Shown one piece after another: positions 57,732 through 64,000 of a stretch of 64,000 bases of DNA. This stretch comes from Pelomonas paludis (GTDB lineage Bacteria > Pseudomonadota > Gammaproteobacteria > Burkholderiales > Burkholderiaceae_C), in the NCBI RefSeq assembly GCF_039872745.1, contig NZ_JBDPZD010000006.1:186001-250000 (forward strand), written 5' to 3'. Within the stretch, counting starts at the first letter, position 1. Every line of letters starts with the position of its first letter. The notes beneath the pieces were generated by a model. That model searched no databases. It saw nothing but the letters and a program-made list of their open reading frames with translations, and was not told the DNA's origin. The translations under genes were made by a program, and so were the position numbers.

Positions 57732-58670
57732 ATGGATAAAACGTCGCGCATCTTCATCGCTGGTCATCGTGGCATGGTCGGCTCGGCTCTGGTGCGGCGC
57801 CTGCAAGCGGGCGGCTACACCAACGTGCTCACCGCCAGCCGGCAGGAGCTGGACCTGCTCGACCAGCGCGCCGTGCATGAGTGGTTGCAGGCCAACAAGC
57901 CCGACTACCTCTTCATCGCTGCCGCCAAGGTCGGCGGCATCCAGGCCAACAACGTCTACCGCGCCGAGTTCCTCTATCAGAACCTCATGATCGAGGCCAA
58001 CCTCATCCACGGCGCCCACCTCGCAGGGGTGCAGCGCCTGATGTTCCTCGGCAGCTCCTGCATCTACCCCAAGCTCGCACCCCAGCCCCTCAAGGAAGAG
58101 TGCCTGCTCACCGGCCCGCTCGAGCCCACCAATGAGCCCTACGCCATTGCCAAGATTGCCGGCATCAAGCTCTGCGAAAGCTACAACCGCCAGTACGGGC
58201 GGCAGTACGTCAGCGCCATGCCGACCAACCTGTACGGCCCCAACGACAACTACGACCTGCAAAGCAGCCACGTGCTGCCCGCCCTTATCCGCAAGGCGCA
58301 TGAAGCCAAGCGGCGCGGTGACGCCGAGCTCGTTGTCTGGGGTACTGGCACGCCGCTGCGCGAGTTCCTCTACGTGGACGACCTAGCCGACGCCTGCGTC
58401 CACCTGATGGAAATCGGCGCCGAAGACGTGCTCACCAACATCGGCGTCGGCTCCGACGTCACCATCCGCCAGCTCGCCGAACTGGTCTGTGAGGTGGTGG
58501 GCTTCCCCGGCCAGCTGGTGTTCGACACCTCCAAGCCTGACGGCACGCCCCGCAAGCTCATGGACGTGAGCCTGCTGGCCAGCCGCGGCTGGCGCGCCAA
58601 GACAGGGCTGCCCGAGGGCATCGCATTGGCGTACGCAGATTTTCAGCGTCGTGCGGCAGCCGGCCTGTGA
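57732..58670 (+). CDS. fcl: GDP-L-fucose synthase, copy 2
   Basis: A 312-residue GDP-fucose synthase, nearly identical to copy 1 at 47258. It opens MDKTSRIFIAGHRGMVG; copy 1 has MDKNAKIFIAGHRGMVG. Scattered changes (WLQANKPDY for WLQDNKPDY, KRRGD for KQRGD) and a different C-terminus (DFQRRAAAGL) separate the two. The catalytic YAIAKIAG is intact. An ATG at 57702 would add ten residues unlike copy 1, so I used 57732. With gmd2 it forms a second GDP-fucose pair, split by the acyltransferase. Confidence 0.96.
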   Translation: MDKTSRIFIAGHRGMVGSALVRRLQAGGYTNVLTASRQELDLLDQRAVHEWLQANKPDYLFIAAAKVGGIQANNVYRAEFLYQNLMIEANLIHGAHLAGVQRLMFLGSSCIYPKLAPQPLKEECLLTGPLEPTNEPYAIAKIAGIKLCESYNRQYGRQYVSAMPTNLYGPNDNYDLQSSHVLPALIRKAHEAKRRGDAELVVWGTGTPLREFLYVDDLADACVHLMEIGAEDVLTNIGVGSDVTIRQLAELVCEVVGFPGQLVFDTSKPDGTPRKLMDVSLLASRGWRAKTGLPEGIALAYADFQRRAAAGL

Positions 58671-58706
58671 TGCGATGGCGCCCAACGATCGAAGCTGAGC
58701 GGTGCC

Positions 58707-60197
58707 ATGCGTGAGTCCGAGGCTCTGGGTCGCCGCACCTTGGCGGCGCTGCTCTGGAGCTACGGAGGCGCGCTGATACGTGTGCTGCTGCAGTTGGTCT
58801 TCCAACTGCTGCTGGCGCGCTTGCTTGGGCCCGAAGCCTTTGGACAAGCGTCGATAGCGCTGATCGTGCTGGGGTTTGGGTGGATCCTTTCTGAGGCAGG
58901 CTTTGGCTCGGCCTTGATCCAGAAGCAAGACATCGCCGACGCTGACATCCGCTATGCGCTGGGTTGGGTCGCGCTCACATCCGTCCTTGCGGGCGCAGTT
59001 ATCGCCGTGAGTGCCCCTTGGCTGGCTGGCTGGCTGGGTGACCCGCAGGCGTGGCCGTTCATCGCCGCTGCCGCTGCCTTGATTCCCATTCAGGCGGTGT
59101 CCAACATCCCTGCGAGCCTGATGCGGCGGCGTCTTGATGCCAAACGGGCTCAGACCATCTTTCTTTCGGGCTATGCGCTCGCCTACGGCTGCGTGGGCCT
59201 GCCGGCGGCTTGGATGGGGGCCGGCGCGTGGGCGTTGGTGGCCAGCTTTGGTTTGCACAGCCTCTACAACCTCGTGTGCGGGTGCATCGTGACGCGTTGT
59301 CCGCTACGCCCCAGCCTGCGTGGGGAACCAACGCTCCGCACCTTCGGGCTCAAGGTCACGCTGGCAAATATGGGCAACTGGGCTACTGAAAACGTCGACC
59401 GCATGCTGGTGGCGCGTTTCTGGGGTAGCGCATCTCTTGGGGCCTACGGGGCTGCCGCCAATCTTTCTCGGGCGCCCGTTGGGTTCATGCTGGGGTCGTT
59501 GCAGTCGGTCGCGTTTGCGTCTGCGGCCAAGCTCCAGGGAGCGCCGGAACGCCTCGCTCAGGTCTACCTCGGCATGTTGGCTGGCGTCAGCTTGCTGACC
59601 TGGCCCATATTCGTTGCCATGGCCGTTCACGCCGACGCCCTCATCGCGCTGCTATATGGGCATCGCTGGTCCGAGGCGGGCCCGCTCTTCGGTGTCTTCA
59701 GCCTTGCGCTGCTGCCGCTGACGCTGCTGGGTGTCACGGGCCCACTCCTGTGGGCACTCAATGTGGTGAGCGCAGACATCCAGGCCCAGGTGCTTACGGG
59801 CGCATTGCTCGTTGCCGGGCTTTGCCTGTGCGCCGCGCTGCCCTTGCAGCAGGCGGTGTGGGTTGTTTTGCCGGCTTACTGGGCGCGCAGCCTCTGGATG
59901 TTGGGGCGGCTCTCCCGTGCACTCTCGGTGTCGGCGGCGCAGTTGCTGCTGGCTTTCCGTGGCGGCCTGTTGCTGCTTTTGTTGGCGGCGACGGTCGCCC
60001 TCAGTTCACGCATGGTGCTGTCGCCCAACCTGGCTCTGCTGGGCACCATCGTCCTTGGGCTGCCGCTCTTTGTCGGGCTGCTGCTCTGGCAGCCGGCTTT
60101 TCTCTTGGGGCCGCTGGGCGGGCTCATGCGCGAAATGGCGGCTGACTTTCCGGCACTGAAGCGGCTGTGCAGGCTTTTGCGCTTGGAGGTCTCGTGA
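58707..60197 (+). CDS. Polysaccharide flippase, Wzx-like
   Basis: A 496-residue protein with about 12-14 hydrophobic helices of the MOP/polysaccharide-synthesis superfamily. LLQLVFQLLLARLLGPEAFG at the N-terminus, then GFGWILSEAGFGSALIQ, ATENVDRMLVARFWGSASLG and the middle YGAAANLSRAPVGFML are typical of WzxC-type lipopolysaccharide flippases. It would move undecaprenyl-linked repeat units across the inner membrane. It is followed by glycosyltransferase genes and a polymerase, so the locus appears Wzx/Wzy-dependent. Confidence 0.9.
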   Translation: MRESEALGRRTLAALLWSYGGALIRVLLQLVFQLLLARLLGPEAFGQASIALIVLGFGWILSEAGFGSALIQKQDIADADIRYALGWVALTSVLAGAVIAVSAPWLAGWLGDPQAWPFIAAAAALIPIQAVSNIPASLMRRRLDAKRAQTIFLSGYALAYGCVGLPAAWMGAGAWALVASFGLHSLYNLVCGCIVTRCPLRPSLRGEPTLRTFGLKVTLANMGNWATENVDRMLVARFWGSASLGAYGAAANLSRAPVGFMLGSLQSVAFASAAKLQGAPERLAQVYLGMLAGVSLLTWPIFVAMAVHADALIALLYGHRWSEAGPLFGVFSLALLPLTLLGVTGPLLWALNVVSADIQAQVLTGALLVAGLCLCAALPLQQAVWVVLPAYWARSLWMLGRLSRALSVSAAQLLLAFRGGLLLLLLAATVALSSRMVLSPNLALLGTIVLGLPLFVGLLLWQPAFLLGPLGGLMREMAADFPALKRLCRLLRLEVS

Positions 60198-60249
60198 TGC
60201 CGAGCGTCTCCTGCCCGAGGCCCCGACTGCATAGCCACCTGGAGCCCAC

Positions 60250-61341
60250 ATGCTGAAGTTCTGCCTGCCTTGGGTGCAAGGCCGCGGTGCCGGCTTGGGG
60301 AATGAACTCATACCCTGGTGCCGCGCCTTCATTGCTGCGCAAGTGCTTGGCGCACGCTGCCTTCCGCCCGCGTTTGGGCTGAACCAACGGCGCTACTGGC
60401 GGCATTTCGGCACCTCGCGAATGGATTGGTTGCTTCACCGGGCGTTGCGGGCATCGCTGCCGCATGTCGAGTTCACCGAGGCTGATTACCTGCAGCACGG
60501 TGGGGGCGACGCGGCACTTGCGCTTGAGCGCTTTGTCGTCGCCCGAAGCCTCCGAGACAAGCCAGCGCTCTTGCTCACGACCCAGGGGATGTGGGGCGGC
60601 ATGGCACATCTTGAGGCAGCCCGCGACTTTGCTCTCAGCACGCTTTACCAGAGTCGCTTTGCTGCCCGGAACCTCATCACCATCCGCAGCCGCTTGAACC
60701 CTGAGCTACCGGTCGTCGGCGTTCATGTCCGGATGGGCGACTTCGCCGCACCGCTGCCACCCGAGCAGTACCGCGGCAAGTTCAACGTCGCCCTGCCGCC
60801 CGAGTGGTACCGCAACGTGGCGCAAAGCATCCACGAGCAGCTAGCAGGTCGGGTCCAGTTTCTGGTGGTCTCGGATGCGCCGGAGGCACGCCTTCGCACC
60901 CTCATGGACGGTTTTCAATGCACGTTCACGGCTGACATCCCTGATTCCGATTGCTCCGACCTGCTTGCACTCTCACGCTGCGATCTGCTGGTTTGCTCCG
61001 TCTCATCCTTCAGCGTGTGGGCTGCTTTCCTGTCGGAGGCGCCGTATCTTTGGTACGAGCCCAACCTTGGTGAGAGTGCGCCGGGGTGGCTGTCGATTTG
61101 GGGGCATGAGCCTGGCCAACGCGAGCCTGCATCGGGAACCCAAAGAGCGCTCGCCAACGCGATGGCGGCGCGCGAGCCCAGGGCGCAAAGAGCCTGGGCC
61201 ACGCCTGCGTCCGGAGCGGTTGACTTTGAGGCGCTTGCTCAGGCCACGGCACGGCACAGTGCACGCAGCCTCGACCTCATCCGGTATGGGGTTGTGCCGC
61301 CGCATCGACAGCCCGATCCATCCAAGCAGCGGGCCATGTGA
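60250..61341 (+). CDS. Predicted fucosyltransferase, HxRxGD family
   Basis: A 363-residue cytoplasmic protein. The central VVGVHVRMGDFA is the H-x-R-x-G-D motif of alpha-1,2/alpha-1,6-fucosyltransferases (GT11/GT23-type), which binds the GDP-fucose phosphate. A later DLLALSRCDLLVCSVSSFSV and WAAFLSEAP correspond to their second motif. The opening GRGAGLGNELIPWCRAF is also like fucosyltransferases, which begin G-L-G-N. With two gmd and two fcl genes alongside, transfer of fucose is the best prediction. The acceptor and linkage are unknown. It overlaps the next gene by 1 bp. Confidence 0.75.
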   Translation: MLKFCLPWVQGRGAGLGNELIPWCRAFIAAQVLGARCLPPAFGLNQRRYWRHFGTSRMDWLLHRALRASLPHVEFTEADYLQHGGGDAALALERFVVARSLRDKPALLLTTQGMWGGMAHLEAARDFALSTLYQSRFAARNLITIRSRLNPELPVVGVHVRMGDFAAPLPPEQYRGKFNVALPPEWYRNVAQSIHEQLAGRVQFLVVSDAPEARLRTLMDGFQCTFTADIPDSDCSDLLALSRCDLLVCSVSSFSVWAAFLSEAPYLWYEPNLGESAPGWLSIWGHEPGQREPASGTQRALANAMAAREPRAQRAWATPASGAVDFEALAQATARHSARSLDLIRYGVVPPHRQPDPSKQRAM

Positions 61342-62456
61342 TGCAAGTACTGATCGACCATCAGATCTTCACCATTCAGCGCTACGGTGGCGTCTCCCGC
61401 TACTTTGTGGAACTGGCCCGAGCGCTGAATGCCCGCAGCGACGTGGCTGCGCGTCTCCTGGCCCCCGCCTACGTCAATCGCTACTTGAGCCCGCAGGACG
61501 CTTTGCACCCACTGAGCTTCGCGTGGGACGGTCCGAACCGAGGCGTTCGTTTCCGGCCGTTCGTGCTGCGGCCCCTCGCCTGGCTGGCCGTGCGCACGGC
61601 GCGCCCAGCGGTGTGGCACGAGACCAGCTACGAAGCCTGCATCGACCGGCTGCCCAAAGGCGTCGCGCGCGTCACCACGCTCCACGACATGATCGTCGAG
61701 CGCTTCCCGTCCCACTTTGCCAACGCAGAAGAGCGGCGCCTGCGCAAGCTCGCAGCGATGCGTCGCGCCGACCTCGTCATCTGCATCTCGCACGCCACCG
61801 AGCGCGACCTGTTGAGCTTTTACCCAGAGTTCGCGGGCAAGACCCACGTCGTCCACCATGGCGTTGCCCAAGCACGGGTGGAGGGCCCCAAGCCCAGCAA
61901 CCTGCCCGACAACTACCTGCTCTACGTAGGCACGCGGCAGGCCTACAAGAACTTTGATGGACTCGTCCGTGCACTCGGAGCTTCCAACAAACTGCCGCCA
62001 GACCTGCAGCTCGTCTGCTTTGGCGGCGGGGCTTTGACGCCAGCAGAACGCAAGCTGGTCGAAGAGTCTGGCTTCCCGCTCAGGCGGGTCAGGCAGATGC
62101 AGGGGGACGACCAGTTGCTGTCTCAGGCCTACCGACATGCACGGCTGTTTGTGTTCCCCTCCCGGTACGAGGGATTTGGGATGCCTCTGACCGAAGCTAT
62201 GGTGCAGGGGACACCCATCGCGTGCGCCAAGGCCAGTTGCTTTCCGGAGATCTGCGAGGACGCAGCTGCCTATTTCGATCCCGATGACTTGAATGACATC
62301 CGTGGTTGCTTGGAGTCATTGCTTGAAAATCCAGACCGGTTGCTCGCCCTTGGCAGGGACTCTCAGCAACGCGCTGCGGTGTTCACCTGGCAGCGGTGTG
62401 CGGAGCAAACGTTGATGGCCTACGCAAAGGCGGTCGAATCACATGGCGTGCGTTGA
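61341..62456 (+). CDS. Glycosyltransferase family 4 (GT-B fold)
   Basis: A 371-residue glycosyltransferase. IQRYGGVSRYFVELARAL is the N-terminal Gly-rich motif of GT4 enzymes, HDMIVERFP follows, and the donor-site FPSRYEGFGMPLTEAMVQG contains the E-x7-E motif. YVGTRQAYKNFDGLVRAL marks the start of the C-terminal half. The family includes mannosyl- and other hexosyltransferases such as WbdA-like enzymes; donor and acceptor are unknown. The ATG at 61341 overlaps the fucosyltransferase stop by one base, so the two are coupled. Confidence 0.92.
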   Translation: MQVLIDHQIFTIQRYGGVSRYFVELARALNARSDVAARLLAPAYVNRYLSPQDALHPLSFAWDGPNRGVRFRPFVLRPLAWLAVRTARPAVWHETSYEACIDRLPKGVARVTTLHDMIVERFPSHFANAEERRLRKLAAMRRADLVICISHATERDLLSFYPEFAGKTHVVHHGVAQARVEGPKPSNLPDNYLLYVGTRQAYKNFDGLVRALGASNKLPPDLQLVCFGGGALTPAERKLVEESGFPLRRVRQMQGDDQLLSQAYRHARLFVFPSRYEGFGMPLTEAMVQGTPIACAKASCFPEICEDAAAYFDPDDLNDIRGCLESLLENPDRLLALGRDSQQRAAVFTWQRCAEQTLMAYAKAVESHGVR

Positions 62457-62573
62457 ATTCATGCAAGTCCAGGCATTCGCTTGTTCTCTCGTTGTTCGCT
62501 CTGGTGATGCCATGCGATGGGCGGGTGGGACGACACGCACGTGTCCAAAGAATCTCGAAAAGGGGCGCTCAAG

Positions 62574-63932
62574 ATGGAGCTGATCTATTGGGCATTTCAG
62601 GCGTTGCCTTTTGTTGTGGCCTTCCTGGCTGCGGTGGCATTGCTGTTGATTTTTAACTTCAGTTTTCGCCGGTTCGAATTCGGACTGGGTGTGTTGGCAG
62701 TCACCTTCTGGCTGGATGCTGCAACCCAGTCGGCGCCGGTCTTGCAGCTGGGCCTTCGTTGGTACATCGCAGACCTGCCTTTGATCATCCTCGGGGCAGT
62801 GACGCTGCTGCGCTGGCTGGTGTCGAAGCAGATGCCCTGGCGGCATCCTGGCTGGCTGCTTTACGTAGGCGTCTTTCTCGTCAATCTGGCCATTGGCTTG
62901 GCGACGCAGGGCACCGCTGCCGGCGTGCAAGCTCGTGGCGAGTTCTACGCCATCGTGGCGGCCAGCTATGCAATGAGCTTTCCGATCGCGCGAGAACAGG
63001 TGCGCGCCCTGGTGGCAGCGTTCGCCTGGTTGGGTGTCGGACTGGCTCTTTTGACGGTGTATCGCTGGGTGGTCTTTTACGCGCCCATCACGGATTTGTT
63101 GCCTCCAGAGGGCGTCTACAACATCGACGGTGCGATCCGGGTTATCGGGGCGCCGCAAGCCCTCGTGCTAGCCCAGGCGTTGTTGATCGGTCTTTACTTT
63201 GCTCACCTCGGTGGCGCAGCGACGGCGCTTCGCCTGCTGTCGCCGCTGTTCCTGGGCTTCGTCGTCGCCCTGCAGCATCGATCAGTCTGGCTCGCTGCTG
63301 CTGTTGGGGTCGCCGTTGGATTGCTGTTGGCTCGCGCGAAGCATGTCCCTGTGTGGCAGCAGGTGGGCGTGGTTTGTGTCATGTTTTCCCTGCTCGTTGG
63401 TGGCGTGATGTACGGCGGACGAGTCGGGCAGGACGTGGCCAGTAGTGCGCAGCGTGCGGTGGCTGGCGAGGGAACGGTTCAGGCGCGGCTCAACAATTGG
63501 CGCTCGACCTTGGGGGATTGGTACGGTGAGGGCCCCCGGGCCATTCTGATTGGTCGCACGCTTGGCAGCGATATGACGCGTGTTGTGCGCGATGCTGGTG
63601 GGCGCGACATCAGCATTGCCTATGGGGCGCACAACAACTATGTGACTCAGCTGGTCAGCTTCGGTGTGCTTGGGTTTGCAGGTTTGCTTTGGGCCCTGCT
63701 TAGTGCGGTGCGCGGGCTTTGGCGCATGTGTCAACGTCGTGAGATCGGCGTTTCAGAGTACGCGGCGCTTCTGCTCATGCTGATCGTTGTTCAGTTGGCC
63801 TACTACGTCGCATATGCGTCCAGCTTCATCCAACTGAGTCTCATCGGGATGGCTCTTGCCGCTTGCGCTCCTTCTCGCCGCGATGGCAAGGTGGCTGCAG
63901 CGCGGCCGGTGTACGTCCCCCGGGTCGCATGA
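62574..63932 (+). CDS. O-antigen polymerase/ligase-like membrane protein (Wzy-like)
   Basis: A 452-residue polytopic protein with about 11-12 hydrophobic segments. A large periplasmic loop follows helix 9 or 10 (ARLNNWRSTLGDWYGEGPRAILIGRTLG), and GAHNNYVTQLVSFGVLGFAGLLWAL closes the domain. This is the pattern of Wzy_C polymerases/ligases, where HNxY carries a conserved His. It should join repeat units outside the inner membrane. The ATG at 62574 with AGGGG upstream is chosen over one at 62517. Base composition is lower in GC than in housekeeping genes. Confidence 0.85.
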   Translation: MELIYWAFQALPFVVAFLAAVALLLIFNFSFRRFEFGLGVLAVTFWLDAATQSAPVLQLGLRWYIADLPLIILGAVTLLRWLVSKQMPWRHPGWLLYVGVFLVNLAIGLATQGTAAGVQARGEFYAIVAASYAMSFPIAREQVRALVAAFAWLGVGLALLTVYRWVVFYAPITDLLPPEGVYNIDGAIRVIGAPQALVLAQALLIGLYFAHLGGAATALRLLSPLFLGFVVALQHRSVWLAAAVGVAVGLLLARAKHVPVWQQVGVVCVMFSLLVGGVMYGGRVGQDVASSAQRAVAGEGTVQARLNNWRSTLGDWYGEGPRAILIGRTLGSDMTRVVRDAGGRDISIAYGAHNNYVTQLVSFGVLGFAGLLWALLSAVRGLWRMCQRREIGVSEYAALLLMLIVVQLAYYVAYASSFIQLSLIGMALAACAPSRRDGKVAAARPVYVPRVA

Positions 63933-64000
63933 ACGATCAGCAGTCTTCGTATGGAAGTCAGGTTGCGATGAGCGCGCCGGTCAGTGTTTGTGCGCTGCTG
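63929..64000 (+). CDS. Start of an unknown gene, cut by window edge
   Basis: An ATG at 63929 overlaps the stop of the Wzy-like gene by 4 bp and opens a frame of 24 codons to the window end (MNDQQSSYGSQVAMSAPVSV then CALL). A second ATG is at 63974. The tail VSVCALL could begin a GT2 glycosyltransferase (which often start with VSV-x-hydrophobic), but too little is visible to say. Translational coupling indicates it belongs to the polysaccharide operon. Confidence 0.45.
   Translation, partial: MNDQQSSYGSQVAMSAPVSVCALL

Noticed and set aside
45780..64000. Whole polysaccharide locus as a genomic island
   Set aside because: No integrase, tRNA or attachment repeats are visible and ubiE lies within it; only single genes (acyltransferase, Wzy-like) look compositionally foreign.

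Overview
The window reads as one contiguous, GC-rich chromosomal segment of a betaproteobacterium of the order Burkholderiales. The order of genes around fatty-acid synthesis, sigma-E, lepA and era is typical of that order. The exosortase/PEP-CTERM exopolysaccharide genes resemble those of the floc- or sheath-forming Rubrivivax-Leptothrix-Aquincola type. The lineage is an inference from gene content; no rRNA or tRNA gene is present to test it. No CRISPR array, phage or complete insertion sequence was found.

Region 1 (1-4.3 kb): the N-terminus of a secreted protein, a WecA/MraY-like sugar-phosphate transferase overlapping an RhlE-type RNA helicase, then a convergent RsmI-like methyltransferase and a YceF-type Maf pyrophosphatase. 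Region 2 (4.3-11.2 kb): yceD-rpmF-plsX-fabH-fabD-fabG-acpP-fabF, linking a ribosomal protein to membrane lipid synthesis, with a near-consensus sigma-70 promoter before rpmF. Region 3 (11.2-21.2 kb): rpoE-rseA-mucD (no rseB), a 0.5-kb spacer with DnaA-box-like sites, a candidate small RNA and a string of hairpins, then lepA-lepB-DUF4845-rnc-era-recO-pdxJ-acpS. Region 4 (21.2-34.3 kb): a membrane ClpP-fold protein, rne with a long leader, divergent rluC-HAD-Rieske-sppA, an Ala/Lys-rich secreted protein, a cytoplasmic gamma-glutamyltransferase-like enzyme, an MFS transporter and a GNAT acetyltransferase. Two unrelated palindromic elements of about 160 bp, MITE-like in size, lie here.

Region 5 (34.3-45.6 kb): divergent exported glycosidases (GH27 alpha-galactosidase, GH31), a PEP-CTERM protein with an EF-hand-like loop behind a near-perfect sigma-54 promoter, a glycerophosphodiester phosphodiesterase, a very large FAD/Fe-S oxidoreductase, a HIT protein and a secreted hypothetical. 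Region 6 (45.9-64 kb): a surface-polysaccharide locus. It has two near-identical gmd genes and two near-identical fcl genes for GDP-L-fucose. They bracket DUF971, ubiE and an XrtB-type cluster (epsD, epsE, epsF, epsG, xrtB, epsI). After these come an acyltransferase, a flippase, a predicted fucosyltransferase, a GT4 glycosyltransferase, a Wzy-like polymerase and the start of another gene.

Together the genes suggest a cell that makes a fucose-containing, probably O-acylated polysaccharide and sorts PEP-CTERM proteins to its surface. The strongest non-routine signals are the sigma-54 promoter of the PEP-CTERM gene with a weaker one before epsD, the duplicated gmd/fcl genes around ubiE and the XrtB cluster, the palindromic elements at 29.8 and 32.2 kb, and an inverted 30-bp repeat pair whose end forms the ubiE ribosome-binding region.
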